This document shows positions 53,477-63,433 of a stretch of DNA of 64,000 nt, one piece after another. The stretch's first letter is position 1, and every line of letters begins with the position of its first letter. The stretch comes from UBA1535 sp002323775 (lineage in GTDB: Bacteria > Bacillota > Clostridia > Tissierellales > Sedimentibacteraceae). The notes beneath the pieces are model-generated. The model searched no databases and was not told the origin of the DNA. It saw only the letters and a list, made by a program, of their open reading frames with translations. The position numbers and the translations under genes were made by a program. The stretch is from NCBI GenBank assembly GCA_031993545.1, contig DAMAHZ010000010.1, positions 3,408 to 67,407 of the forward strand, in the 5' to 3' direction.

Positions 53477-55594
53477 CTAATTAATTGTTTTTTCTAATTC
53501 TTGAATTTCAATATCATTTGGATTTAGTGTTTTATATTCAGCTAATATGAGTTTAGCGTCATTGAAATTATTTTTATTAATTAGCTCTTTAATATTGTTC
53601 TTTATTGTAATAGCCAGAATTTCAAATTCAGATAACTCATTTGGAATATTGTTTTCTTCATTCTCTTCTAAACTTTCAGTTAATATCGAGATGAGATTTT
53701 TCATCGAATTATTTGCTGATAGTGCTTTTCTAAGCAGTTTTATATAATTGAGCTTAGAATTATTTGCTAAAGCTTCATTTGCTTTCATACAATAATAACC
53801 AAACTGAATGTTTTTAGGAACTAAATCTATATTTTCATCATTAAGGATGTTTTCATTATATGTATTTATTAGATAGATTTCGAAGTTTTTGAGATATTTT
53901 TTAAATGAATTTATAATTATTTCCTTATCATCAGCATCATTTAAAGTAATTGATACCTCATATATAGATTTTAACAAATATGCTTCGTACGGATTGTTAG
54001 ATTCGTAAGTATATGATGAAATTGTATCTAAAAAGTCATCATACTGCCTGTTTATTACATCAAAGCAAGCTAACAGACAATCAAAATCTAATTTGCTTTT
54101 AAATAATTTTAATGGCATATTATATTTTAAAACATAATAAACAATATCAAAATAATGAATGTCAAATTTTTCAATTTCATTTAAAAATTCAGTTATTTGA
54201 GCTTTTACATCGTTACTTTTATCTTCATATACTTGTCTTATTTTCATATAAGTTATGTATGGGCTCTTTGATTTTATATCAAGCTTAGAAAGTAAGGATA
54301 TAATTTTATGCTTTTCTTCAATGCGCTCATTTATGAAAGATTCAATGGATTTTTGTAAATTAGATTCAAATTCTTCATTTCTGTCAAGTTCAACTGTGTA
54401 CAAATACTTGAGATCATCATAGTTGTTTTGAATTCTCATCACTTCTAAATAAAGTTTAAATAAAAAGTCTTGGCTCATTTTAAATTCACAGCTAAAAGCT
54501 AACATTTTTTTTATCAGTTCTTTAGCCTCTTCGCATCTTTCAAGTTTGAAATATGAATTTATAACATTTAGAGAAGCTAAATATAGCGAAAAATTATCGG
54601 CACAAATTAATGCTCTGTTATAAGCTTCACGTGTTGTGTGCTTCCCATCTGCATACTTATCAAAATGCTCTTTATATTTTATATAAGTTTCTACGCATTC
54701 TGCATATTTATTTAAAGAGTTGAATGCAAACAGCATATAATAATATACATCGGTATCCGATGCTAATATATCTGACTTGGATTTAAAATACAAATCAGCT
54801 TCATTTAAAACTTCCCAATGCTTATTCAAACCTGCATATGTTGCCATTAGATTAATAGATAGTGCGCAGTACATATTGTTATTGCCTTCTTTTATAGCAA
54901 GCTCTTTACCTATTTTATAATGTTTTAATGCTTCTTCTCTGTTTTTTAGTGTATCACGCATAGTGTATGATTCGCCAAGTTCTTTTCTTAACTTTGGATT
55001 ATTAGGCATTGTTTCTAATTGTTTTAGTAACAAATCAATATTTCTTTTATGCTTAGCTTTCGCTTGTTTTTCACTAGCAAGTATATAACCATAATGATTA
55101 AATTTTGTCTTTGTCAAATTTTTTACAGGCAAAATAAAGGGTATTTGTTCATGAACAATACCTATGAACCTTGTTTCCTTTGTCAATTTTCTCATTCTAG
55201 GGATTAAAACAGATGAGCTTGAATTTCTCTCTTTATTTTTATAGTTCACAATATAATAACTTGCTGACATGTATTTTTTATATTTTTTTGATTTGAAAAA
55301 TTCAATTATTTCATTTGAATTCTCAAGTATTTCATCGGCGTCAATAAACATATACCATTCACCTTTAGCATAGTCTATAGTAACATTTCTTGCTGCCGCA
55401 AAATCATTGCACCATTCAAAGTAATATACCTTATCAGTGTATCTCTTCGCTATCTCAACGGTTTTGTCTGTTGAACCTGTATCAACTATAATTAATTCGC
55501 TTTTTATATTCTCTAAAATAGGTTTTAGGGCTGTTAAGCATTCATCTAAATACTTTTCTTCATTTTTCACTATCATTCCTATAGAAAGTATCAT
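53477..55594 (-). CDS. Family 2 glycosyltransferase with TPR-like helical tail
   Basis: The 705 residues begin with a GT-A domain (about 1-230): LSIGMIVKNEEKYLDECLTA, LIIVDTGSTDKTVEIA, CNDFAAARNVTIDYAKGEW and the DxD-type FIDADEIL. The rest is helical, with TPR-like repeats (RNIDLLLKQLETMPNNPKLRK and HYKIGKELAIK). Similar GT2-TPR enzymes next to flagellin genes in Clostridia add the first sugar of flagellin glycans; that role is inferred here from position. It is convergent with flagellin and divergent from the other glycan genes. GGGAGGATACT lies before the ATG. Confidence 0.85.
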   Translation of the reverse strand: MILSIGMIVKNEEKYLDECLTALKPILENIKSELIIVDTGSTDKTVEIAKRYTDKVYYFEWCNDFAAARNVTIDYAKGEWYMFIDADEILENSNEIIEFFKSKKYKKYMSASYYIVNYKNKERNSSSSVLIPRMRKLTKETRFIGIVHEQIPFILPVKNLTKTKFNHYGYILASEKQAKAKHKRNIDLLLKQLETMPNNPKLRKELGESYTMRDTLKNREEALKHYKIGKELAIKEGNNNMYCALSINLMATYAGLNKHWEVLNEADLYFKSKSDILASDTDVYYYMLFAFNSLNKYAECVETYIKYKEHFDKYADGKHTTREAYNRALICADNFSLYLASLNVINSYFKLERCEEAKELIKKMLAFSCEFKMSQDFLFKLYLEVMRIQNNYDDLKYLYTVELDRNEEFESNLQKSIESFINERIEEKHKIISLLSKLDIKSKSPYITYMKIRQVYEDKSNDVKAQITEFLNEIEKFDIHYFDIVYYVLKYNMPLKLFKSKLDFDCLLACFDVINRQYDDFLDTISSYTYESNNPYEAYLLKSIYEVSITLNDADDKEIIINSFKKYLKNFEIYLINTYNENILNDENIDLVPKNIQFGYYCMKANEALANNSKLNYIKLLRKALSANNSMKNLISILTESLEENEENNIPNELSEFEILAITIKNNIKELINKNNFNDAKLILAEYKTLNPNDIEIQELEKTIN

Positions 55595-55644
55595 AGTATC
55601 CTCCCAAAATATATAAAATTATTCTTTCTTTAATCTACAAAATA

Positions 55645-55653
55645 TGCTATAAT
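55645..55653 (+). promoter_or_regulatory. Extended -10 promoter of the glycan gene block
   Basis: TGCTATAAT (55645-55653) is an extended -10 element. The -35 region (TTTCTT) is weak. It lies in the 139-bp gap between the two divergent glycosyltransferase genes and would serve the plus-strand block. Confidence 0.5.
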
Positions 55654-55733
55654 TATACTATAAATATACGTAAACATCAATATAAGAAAGTGAAATTTAT
55701 ACAAAATATGATATAAGTTAGGAGTGATTAAAT

Positions 55734-57773
55734 ATGTACTTTGAAATGTTACTTAATTCCTTAAATACATTTGAGCAATTAGTCGAATTAATTAATTCAA
55801 ATAGCATAGATGAAATCGTTAATTGTGTTGCACAAGAGACTGATATACCTTTGGAGGAGCTTCTTAATCTGCCAATGGGAGGATATTCTAAGGGTAAAAA
55901 AAGTGGAGCATATTATTATGTTATGATTGATTTAAAGAAGAACATTAATCAATACATATGGTTATATAATAATTTGTGCGATGAACGTTCAAGAGATGTA
56001 TTATTAAATCTTTTAAGATATAGGATACTTCCTAGTACTAAATATTTAGGTTTAGCTTATGATGATATTCCGCAATATTTTGATGCTGATATAGTAAAGT
56101 GCAGTGATGATGAAGTCTTTGTAGATTGTGGAGGTTTTACTGGTGATACGGCAGAAAGCTTTATTAATAATTTTGGTAAATATAAAAAGATTTATATTTA
56201 TGAGCCTTCGCCAGAGAATGTCAAAACATGTGTAGAAAATACAAAGAATTATAGCAATATAGAAGTTAGGCAATTTGGAGTCGGTGATAAAATAGAAAAA
56301 CTGAAATTTTCCAAATCTGGTTCGGCAAGCAGTGTCGTTAATAATTCGGCAGAAGAATATGATGAGATAAATATTACAACATTAGACAAGGATATTGAAG
56401 AAAAAGTTAGTTTTATAAAAATGGATATAGAGGGCTCTGAAATACAAGGAATAATAGGGGCTAAAAATCATATAAAAAATGATACGCCTAAACTTGCGAT
56501 ATGTGTATATCATATCGTCTCAGATATATGGGAAATACCTAAGCTGATATATGCGATAAATAAGAATTATAAATTTTATATAAGACATTATGAAAAAAGT
56601 GTAAATTGGGAAACAGTTATTTATGCTATTCCAAAAGATGATAATATACATATTAAGAGAACAAAAGATATAAATGGGGTATATGCTATTTCGGGGATAC
56701 ATGGAAACTGGTGCAACGATCAGCTTACAAAGGATTGTGGAATAATACCATATTTATTGCATAAAAGACACGGGTATGATTGCTATATGGTCGGTGAAAA
56801 AAATGGAGACTATCCATTTTTAGAGACTTATGTAAAAGGCTTAAAGATGAAGTTTATAGACAGCTGTGATCCTAATAACTTGTGCAATTATATAATAAAT
56901 AACTATAAAGACATTGATGTATTAGTTCTTTATGGATTATATTTTACTTTTGTCGAAAGTTCCATTTTGTATAAAAAACTTAGACCAGATGGAAAAATTA
57001 TATTGAATTTAGATGCAAGTTCACATTGGATGGATAGAGTTTTATTCAATTCCGATTGGTGTACTGGATTATTAAATAGTTGTGATATTATAGCAACATC
57101 ATGCAAAAAATTGCAAAGACATCTAAATATTAAATGGCCATGTTGGAATATAGAGTATATGCCAAACGGGTTTTATAATTTTGCCAATTTAGATATTGAT
57201 GTTGAATATAATAAAAAAGAAAACACTATTATTACTGTTGGAAGAATAGGTACTGACCAAAAGGCAAATCATGTACTTATGGAGACCTTTGCTTTGTTGT
57301 CAAAAAGGTTAAATGATTGGAAATTAAAACTAATTGGCAAGGTTGAAGATAGTTTTAAACCATACATAGAAGAATATTTCACTAAATATCCTCAACTAGT
57401 GGATAAAGTTATATTTACTGGATTTATAGCTGATAAGACAGTTTTGATGAATGAATATAGAAAGGCTAAAATTTTTGCTTTAACATCTATATTTGAAGGC
57501 TCACCTAATGTTGCTGCGGAAGCTCAGATAAATGGATGCTATATGGTAACAAGCAATATTGACGCTTCAAATGATATAACTAATAATGAAAAATGCGGCA
57601 AGATATTTTCGATTGGTGATGTTGAAAAACTATATGAAATTTTGTTGGAAGCATGTACAAATGAAGAGGAGTTAAAGACTGCATCGTATAATGCTATAGA
57701 ATACGCAAAAACTTTTCTTGATTGGGATCAAAATATAGATAGATTGAATTACATGCTAAAAGAAGAAGTATAA
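55734..57773 (+). CDS. Two-domain FkbM-type methyltransferase and GT4-like glycosyltransferase
   Basis: The 679 residues combine an N-terminal segment (1-115), an FkbM-type O-methyltransferase domain (about 120-315; VFVDCGGFTGDTAESF, YIYEPSPENVKTC, FIKMDIEGSEIQG) and a C-terminal GT-B glycosyltransferase (about 330-679; TVGRIGTDQKANHVLMETF, KVIFTGFIAD, LTSIFEGSPNVAAEAQ). One polypeptide may therefore add a sugar and methylate the glycan. It leads a run of glycan genes in one direction. TTAGGAGTGATTAAAT precedes the ATG. The order of steps and the acceptor are unknown. Confidence 0.85.
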   Translation: MYFEMLLNSLNTFEQLVELINSNSIDEIVNCVAQETDIPLEELLNLPMGGYSKGKKSGAYYYVMIDLKKNINQYIWLYNNLCDERSRDVLLNLLRYRILPSTKYLGLAYDDIPQYFDADIVKCSDDEVFVDCGGFTGDTAESFINNFGKYKKIYIYEPSPENVKTCVENTKNYSNIEVRQFGVGDKIEKLKFSKSGSASSVVNNSAEEYDEINITTLDKDIEEKVSFIKMDIEGSEIQGIIGAKNHIKNDTPKLAICVYHIVSDIWEIPKLIYAINKNYKFYIRHYEKSVNWETVIYAIPKDDNIHIKRTKDINGVYAISGIHGNWCNDQLTKDCGIIPYLLHKRHGYDCYMVGEKNGDYPFLETYVKGLKMKFIDSCDPNNLCNYIINNYKDIDVLVLYGLYFTFVESSILYKKLRPDGKIILNLDASSHWMDRVLFNSDWCTGLLNSCDIIATSCKKLQRHLNIKWPCWNIEYMPNGFYNFANLDIDVEYNKKENTIITVGRIGTDQKANHVLMETFALLSKRLNDWKLKLIGKVEDSFKPYIEEYFTKYPQLVDKVIFTGFIADKTVLMNEYRKAKIFALTSIFEGSPNVAAEAQINGCYMVTSNIDASNDITNNEKCGKIFSIGDVEKLYEILLEACTNEEELKTASYNAIEYAKTFLDWDQNIDRLNYMLKEEV

Positions 57774-57789
57774 ATTAGGAGAAGATAAT

Positions 57790-58830
57790 ATGGGATATTT
57801 AAATGCAGCTGAAAATAAAATTTATTTTATTTCTGACAATGGTGAAAAAGTACTTTTATTAGACTTGTTGGATTTTTTATCTAATCGAAGCAATGTTCCT
57901 TTGCATTTTATTGGAGATAATAAATCGTACGAAATAATTCCAGATATAATAACAAATCTTATAAGTGAATATAATGAGGTCAAAGGTGGTAATGGTGACC
58001 CTACTGATAGCTCAATGATGCTGCTTGTGGCGATAATGATTATAAAGAGATTCATGTATAGATCTAAAAAAAGCAACATATTAGAAATTGGATGTACAGA
58101 TGGAACTTTAAGCTATTTAATAGGTTTATTGATGAAATATTTTGAAAAAATTAATTTGCATTGTGTATCTGATGTTATTAGTAGCGATAGTCAATCTGAT
58201 TGGTTGAATAAAATAATGAAATTAGATAATGCTGATAACATTTCTATTACCTATGCTAATTATGACAATATCAATTTAAAAGACTCATTCTATGATATAA
58301 CAATTATAAATAGCAATGATTACTTTGAAGATCCTGAAAATTTAATAAGAAATTGTATAGATTTAACTAAAAAAGGTGGAATGTTATTGTGCATCGGAAA
58401 ACATCAACCACTTCTTTGCAGTACATTCCAGGCTATAATTGATGATTGTGATACATATGAATTTAATGTTGATAATATAATATTTACAAAATTACTAGAT
58501 GATAGAGACAAAATAGAGGGATTATCTATCTCAAATAAAAATAAACTTGGAGAAATCAAAGCAAGTTTTATTGGGTTAGAAAGTAAAGTTAATAAAATAG
58601 AGTGTTTAGATATTGATAATTTAGATAATATTATTTCTATTGTTAGTGAACTTCAAAAACAGGTACTAGAGATTTATGATAGTATGGACAATATTGATAT
58701 AAAATTTGAGCTATCTGAACTTAAAGAAGTATTAATAAACTATAGAGTAGCAAAAAGTACAAGAGAGAAAGATTTTAATATATACTTAGATATTTGCAAG
58801 GAAAAATATTATAATGTTAAAATGATATGA
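57790..58830 (+). CDS. Methyltransferase-like protein with coiled-coil tail
   Basis: The 346 residues contain a Rossmann-like S-adenosylmethionine motif (NILEIGCTDGTLSYLIGLL near 97) and a later strand pair (YDITIINSNDYFEDPENLIR, KKGGMLLCIGKHQP) typical of class I methyltransferases. The C-terminal third is helical and may form a coiled coil. The substrate is not known. Position among glycan genes suggests methylation of a sugar or of a carrier. TTAGGAGAAGATAAT precedes the ATG, 16 bp after the previous gene. Confidence 0.6.
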   Translation: MGYLNAAENKIYFISDNGEKVLLLDLLDFLSNRSNVPLHFIGDNKSYEIIPDIITNLISEYNEVKGGNGDPTDSSMMLLVAIMIIKRFMYRSKKSNILEIGCTDGTLSYLIGLLMKYFEKINLHCVSDVISSDSQSDWLNKIMKLDNADNISITYANYDNINLKDSFYDITIINSNDYFEDPENLIRNCIDLTKKGGMLLCIGKHQPLLCSTFQAIIDDCDTYEFNVDNIIFTKLLDDRDKIEGLSISNKNKLGEIKASFIGLESKVNKIECLDIDNLDNIISIVSELQKQVLEIYDSMDNIDIKFELSELKEVLINYRVAKSTREKDFNIYLDICKEKYYNVKMI

Positions 58831-58885
58831 TGAAGTCATATGTAACAATGTAATTATTATTAGAATTTAATACTTGGAGAACAAT

Positions 58886-60406
58886 ATGAGAATAGAAACT
58901 AATGAAAATGAAATTTTTATTGATATGGGAGATTTTGAGAGGCCTGAACCTAAAGAAAATGTTAGAAAAAATAGGATGAGTTATTATAATAATATTTATG
59001 AATCTAACGAAATAAATATAGGGATATTTGTTTTAGGATATAATAGAGTAGATAAAACTAAAGAATGTATAGAAAGTATATTGAAGTATACAAGTGATAT
59101 AAAATATGAATTGATATTAATAGATAATAATTCTACCGACGATACATATGAATATTTTAAGTCTGTTTCTTATGAGCATAAAAAAATAGTAAGATTAAGC
59201 AAGAATACAGGATTTGCATTTGTTTCACAGTTATATACTTCTGTATTTAAGGGTAAATACTATGTAATAGTTACTAATGATGTCATTGTAACACAAAACT
59301 GGCTATCAAATCTGATGAAATGTATAGAATCTGATGATTCTATAGGTATGGTTTCTCCAAAATCATCTAATGTTAGTAATCTACAGCAAGTAAGTTTAAA
59401 TTTTAATAATCTTGACGAAATGCAAGCGGAAGCTAAAAAATTTAATATAAGTAATCCTCTAAAATGGGAGGAGAGAATTAGGCTTATTAATATAGTATCT
59501 GTTGTAAAAAAAGAGGTATTTGATTTAGTGGGTTTTACTGATATTGGTTTTTTTCATGATTTTAGCGAAGATGATTATTCTTTAAGAGTTAGGCGTGCTG
59601 GTTACAAGTTGATTTTATGCGGAGATACCTTTGTTCACCATAATCATGATTATTGGAACATGGAAAACAAAGATCCTGTTGAGTTTAACAAATCTTTAAC
59701 GTCTGGAAGAAATAATTTTAAGGAGAAGTATTTTGATATTGATGCGTGGGACGATGTGCTTAATTTTGAAACTTTACCATTTAATATAGATACAATACCG
59801 TTGCAGGCTATTCCGAAAATTCTCGCAATTGATGTCAGATGCGGGACTCCTATATTACAACTTAGAAATTTGTTAAGAGAAAATAATTTATTATACTCTG
59901 AGTGTCACGCATTTACATCTAATGCAAAATACTACAACGATTTATTGTACGTGACTAATGGGAAAGTAAAATGTGATCGAATAGATTATTTGACGGAACA
60001 TTATTCAATAAATAGTTTTGATTTTATAATTTTAGGAGAGGTTATAAATGATTACGCAAAGCCTATACAACTTTTACAAGAGCTTTTGCAATTTCTTAAA
60101 CCAAATGGACAATTATTGATGAAGCTTCAAAATATTTTTGATTTTAAGATGCTTTTGCATATGATGGGACAAGCACAAGATGTTGACAGCAATATGCCTA
60201 TTGTTATTTCAATAGAAAGTATTTTATCTTGTTTAGAGCTTATGAAAGTGAAAAATGTGAAATTGTCAGCTACTCAATATAACATGGATGAAAATTATAT
60301 CAAATTTTTTGAGGATGTTGTTAGAAATACAAATCTCACTGAGTTAGTCGGTGAGACAGCAAAAGGATTAACTATAAAAGAATATGTGATTTGTATTACC
60401 AAATAG
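58886..60406 (+). CDS. Family 2 glycosyltransferase fused to a methyltransferase-like domain
   Basis: About 506 residues. The GT-A domain (about 35-270) shows NIGIFVLGYNRVDKTKECIE, LILIDNNSTDDTYEYF, VTNDVIVTQNWLSNL and FFHDFSEDDYSLRVRRAGY. The C-terminal part (about 305-505) resembles a degenerate class I methyltransferase (FDFIILGEVINDYAKPIQLL, LKPNGQLLMKLQNIFDF). ATG 58886 is chosen because GGAGA lies five bases upstream; an in-frame TTG at 58874 overlaps that site. Likely acts on the flagellin glycan. Confidence 0.8.
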   Translation: MRIETNENEIFIDMGDFERPEPKENVRKNRMSYYNNIYESNEINIGIFVLGYNRVDKTKECIESILKYTSDIKYELILIDNNSTDDTYEYFKSVSYEHKKIVRLSKNTGFAFVSQLYTSVFKGKYYVIVTNDVIVTQNWLSNLMKCIESDDSIGMVSPKSSNVSNLQQVSLNFNNLDEMQAEAKKFNISNPLKWEERIRLINIVSVVKKEVFDLVGFTDIGFFHDFSEDDYSLRVRRAGYKLILCGDTFVHHNHDYWNMENKDPVEFNKSLTSGRNNFKEKYFDIDAWDDVLNFETLPFNIDTIPLQAIPKILAIDVRCGTPILQLRNLLRENNLLYSECHAFTSNAKYYNDLLYVTNGKVKCDRIDYLTEHYSINSFDFIILGEVINDYAKPIQLLQELLQFLKPNGQLLMKLQNIFDFKMLLHMMGQAQDVDSNMPIVISIESILSCLELMKVKNVKLSATQYNMDENYIKFFEDVVRNTNLTELVGETAKGLTIKEYVICITK

Positions 60407-60435
60407 ATTATATTTTTATTAGGAGGAGATAACTA

Positions 60436-61824
60436 ATGAGTAATACAGTTTTTTCTATAGTAAAAAGTTGGGCAACAAAAGAAGGAAATGTAAATGGAAA
60501 AAGTGACATATTAAAATGGATAGAAAATTTAAATAGTACTGTAAAGGTGAGTATTATAAAAAATAAGCTGGAAGATAGCGAATACTGGTATTATGAAAAA
60601 GATGAGGGCTCAATAGTAAATAAGAATAGAAGTTTTTTTAGTATAAGAGGATTGCAAAAAAAAGATGCTTGTAAAATTATTGATGAACATCCTATAATAA
60701 TTCAAAATGAAATTGGATATTTGGGTTTAATATGCAAAGAAATAGATGGAGTCATAAACTTTTTGATGCAGGCAAAAATTGAGCCGGGAAATATTAATAA
60801 AATTCAAATTTCACCTACTATCCAAGCCACAAAAAGTAATTTTACTCAAAAACATGGTGGAAATAAACCATTATATTTTGATTATTTTATAGATGCTTCA
60901 AGTTATGAGGTAGTTGTTGACCAAATACAATCAGAGCAGTCTTCAAGGTTTTATAAAAAGAGAAATCGTAATATAATAATCAGAGTTGATGATGATATAG
61001 AAGTTTTACCAAATTATAAATGGATGACATTAGGACAAATAAAAGAATTAATGAAAATTGATAATTTAGTCAACATGGATACAAGAACGGTGATATCATG
61101 TATCCCATTTAGCAATAATACTATTTCCATAGATGAAATTGAAGAATTAGAAAAATTATTTGATGATAAAGAACTATTTAAATCTATATTTTATGGAGAA
61201 CAAAGAAATGTGCTACCCACTATATACCAGTACATTAATAATTATAAAATGTTTGATGAGAGCAATATAAAGTTAGTTGACATTTATTCTTTGAATGATT
61301 GGTATATGAAAGATGGGGAATATATTTGTAAAAATAATTATCCATTTAAAATAGTATTTTGTGATATAGAAATCGAAGGACGAGAAGTAAGGAATTGGAC
61401 ACAGCCTTTATTTGAAGCTACTGGCATATCAACCTTTGGATTAATCATGTATAATGATAATGGCATAAAAAAATTTATTATTAAAGCCGTAAGTGAAAAT
61501 GGATGTTTTGATAAAATTGAATTAGGGCCAAGCGTCCAAAATGAAGCTGGACATGAAATTAAGTTTAATGAAATAGATAAGTTATTTTATAGTAATTTGG
61601 AAAATAATAGACATATAGTATATGATTGTTTGCTTTCAGAAGAAGGCGGAAGATTTTATCACGAACAAAATAGGAATGTAATAATGCAAATACCAAAAAC
61701 AGATTTGATTAATTTACCTACTGGATATTTTGCTGTTGACTATAAAACTTTAAATAATTTAGTTCAAATAAATAACTGTTTAAATATTCAGCTTAGAAAT
61801 TTATTATCATTATTGGAGGCTTAA
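60436..61824 (+). CDS. NDP-hexose 2,3-dehydratase
   Basis: The 462 residues have the family's duplicated architecture. The first half contains MQAKIEPGNINKIQISPTIQ, ATKSNFTQKHGG and QSEQSSRFYKKRNRNIII. The second half repeats the plan with IKAVSENGCFDKIELGPSVQ and EGGRFYHEQNRNVIM. Relatives such as TylCVI, OleV and EvaA remove water across C2-C3 of dTDP-4-keto-6-deoxyglucose, the committed step to 2-deoxysugars. The reductase it needs is the next gene. TAGGAGGAGATAACTA precedes the ATG. Such enzymes are best known from antibiotic clusters, so a copy beside flagellin is unusual. Confidence 0.9.
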   Translation: MSNTVFSIVKSWATKEGNVNGKSDILKWIENLNSTVKVSIIKNKLEDSEYWYYEKDEGSIVNKNRSFFSIRGLQKKDACKIIDEHPIIIQNEIGYLGLICKEIDGVINFLMQAKIEPGNINKIQISPTIQATKSNFTQKHGGNKPLYFDYFIDASSYEVVVDQIQSEQSSRFYKKRNRNIIIRVDDDIEVLPNYKWMTLGQIKELMKIDNLVNMDTRTVISCIPFSNNTISIDEIEELEKLFDDKELFKSIFYGEQRNVLPTIYQYINNYKMFDESNIKLVDIYSLNDWYMKDGEYICKNNYPFKIVFCDIEIEGREVRNWTQPLFEATGISTFGLIMYNDNGIKKFIIKAVSENGCFDKIELGPSVQNEAGHEIKFNEIDKLFYSNLENNRHIVYDCLLSEEGGRFYHEQNRNVIMQIPKTDLINLPTGYFAVDYKTLNNLVQINNCLNIQLRNLLSLLEA

Positions 61825-61825
61825 T

Positions 61826-62785
61826 GTGACGAAAATTAGATTAGGAATAGTCGGAACCGCGGAAATTGCTTTTAGAAGATTTTTACCAGCATTAATTAAA
61901 AATGATAATTTTGAATATATAGGAGTTGCTTCAAGAGATATAGAAAAAACTAAAAAATTTACCGATATGTATGGAGGCATAGGATATAATGGTTATGAAG
62001 AAATAATAAATGACAATTCTATAGATGCTGTATACATACCATTACCTCCTTCATTGCATTATGAGTGGGCATATAAAGCTTTAAACTCAGGTAAGCATGT
62101 TTTATTAGAAAAACCATTCACAACAAATATAGATGATACAAAAAAATTAATTGAAATTGCACAGAAAAAAAATTTAGCTTTACATGAAAATTATATGTTT
62201 GAATATCATAGTCAATTAAATTATGCTAAAAAAATTATTAATGAAAAAATTTTAGGTGATTTAAGATTAATTCGTATTATTTTTTCGTTTCCAAAGCGTA
62301 ATGAAGATGATTTCCGTTATAAAAAAGAACTTGGTGGCGGAGCATTATTAGATTGCGGTGGATATACAGTGAAATTAGCTAATATTCTATTAGGTGATAG
62401 TGCAAAATTAGTTTATTCATATCTAAATAAAGTTGAAAATTCAGATGTTGATATTTTTGGAAATGTAACGATTGCAAATGATGAAGGATTGAATGCTCAA
62501 CTGTCATTTGGTATGGATAACACTTACAGATGTGAGTTGGAATTGCTAGGCAGTAAAGGAAGCGCTTTATTTTCAAGAATATTTACTGCTCCTATTGATT
62601 TTAATCCAAGTGTAGTGGTTAATATTCAAGGTAAAGAAGATATAGTTCTGGATAATGATGATCAATTTTATAATTCCATAGAAGAATTTAGAGACTGTAT
62701 TTGCTGTGAAAGACGTAGAACTAAAAAATACGATGATATTATAAAGCAAGGCAATATGATACACAAAATTGAAAATTGGAGGTAA
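61826..62785 (+). CDS. Gfo/Idh/MocA-family NDP-hexose 3-ketoreductase
   Basis: The 319 residues begin with a Rossmann nucleotide-binding motif (IRLGIVGTAEIAFRRFLPAL), followed by DAVYIPLPPSLHYEWAYKAL and the family signature HVLLEKPFTTN. GGGALLDCGGY is in the C-terminal domain. Enzymes such as KijD10 reduce the 3-keto group after 2,3-dehydration, giving a 2,6-dideoxy-4-ketosugar. Adjacent position to the dehydratase (one base apart, GTG start, ribosome site TTGGAGG) makes this assignment strong. NADPH dependence is expected but not shown. Confidence 0.85.
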   Translation: MTKIRLGIVGTAEIAFRRFLPALIKNDNFEYIGVASRDIEKTKKFTDMYGGIGYNGYEEIINDNSIDAVYIPLPPSLHYEWAYKALNSGKHVLLEKPFTTNIDDTKKLIEIAQKKNLALHENYMFEYHSQLNYAKKIINEKILGDLRLIRIIFSFPKRNEDDFRYKKELGGGALLDCGGYTVKLANILLGDSAKLVYSYLNKVENSDVDIFGNVTIANDEGLNAQLSFGMDNTYRCELELLGSKGSALFSRIFTAPIDFNPSVVVNIQGKEDIVLDNDDQFYNSIEEFRDCICCERRRTKKYDDIIKQGNMIHKIENWR

Positions 62786-62789
62786 TCGA

Positions 62790-63353
62790 ATGATAATAAC
62801 AGAATTAGAGCTTGACGGTGCAAAAATAATAGAACCAAAAATTTTTAGTGATAATAGAGGACACAGCTATGAATCATATTCATATAAGTTGTATAAAGAA
62901 AACGGATTGAACTATGATTTTGTCTTGGATTATGAATCAGTAAATTTAAAGAAAAATACTTTAAGAGGAATTCACTTTCAAAATAATCCACATCCACAAA
63001 CAAAACTGGTTAGAGTATTATCAGGCAAAATTTTTGATGTAATAGTAGATCTAAGGAAGGATTCTCCAACTTTTAAAAAGTGGAGCGGAAATGTTATCTC
63101 GGCAGAAAATAAAAAGCAAATTTTAATACCTAATGGTTTTGGACACGCATTTTTAACATTAGAAGACAATACAACTGTTTTATATAAATTTGATGACTAT
63201 TATGATAATAGCTTATCAAGAGCAATAATATGGAATGATCCGGATATAGCGATTAACTGGGGAGAAATATCACCTATCTTATCTACATCAGATGCAAATG
63301 CTGTGCTTTTAAGTGAAAGTGATCTTAATTTTAATATGGAAATAAATAAGTAA
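62790..63353 (+). CDS. RmlC/RfbC-type dTDP-sugar epimerase, divergent copy
   Basis: About 187 residues of one cupin: DNRGHSYESYSYKLYKENGL, catalytic His in LRGIHFQNNPHPQTKLVRV, PNGFGHAFLTLEDN, YKFDDYY and WNDPDIAINWG. The substrate-contact stretch QDN of RmlC reads LDYESVN here, unlike the next gene. It may therefore be a 3- or 5-epimerase acting on the dideoxysugar rather than a standard 3,5-epimerase. ATG 62790 follows GGAGGT by six bases; the in-frame TTG at 62769 was rejected. Confidence 0.85.
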   Translation: MIITELELDGAKIIEPKIFSDNRGHSYESYSYKLYKENGLNYDFVLDYESVNLKKNTLRGIHFQNNPHPQTKLVRVLSGKIFDVIVDLRKDSPTFKKWSGNVISAENKKQILIPNGFGHAFLTLEDNTTVLYKFDDYYDNSLSRAIIWNDPDIAINWGEISPILSTSDANAVLLSESDLNFNMEINK

Positions 63354-63433
63354 TGAAGTTTGGTTACAACATTAAATTTAATGCTTTTAAGATAGGCGTT
63401 TTTACTGGAAAGAATTAGTTTAAGGAGAAAATT

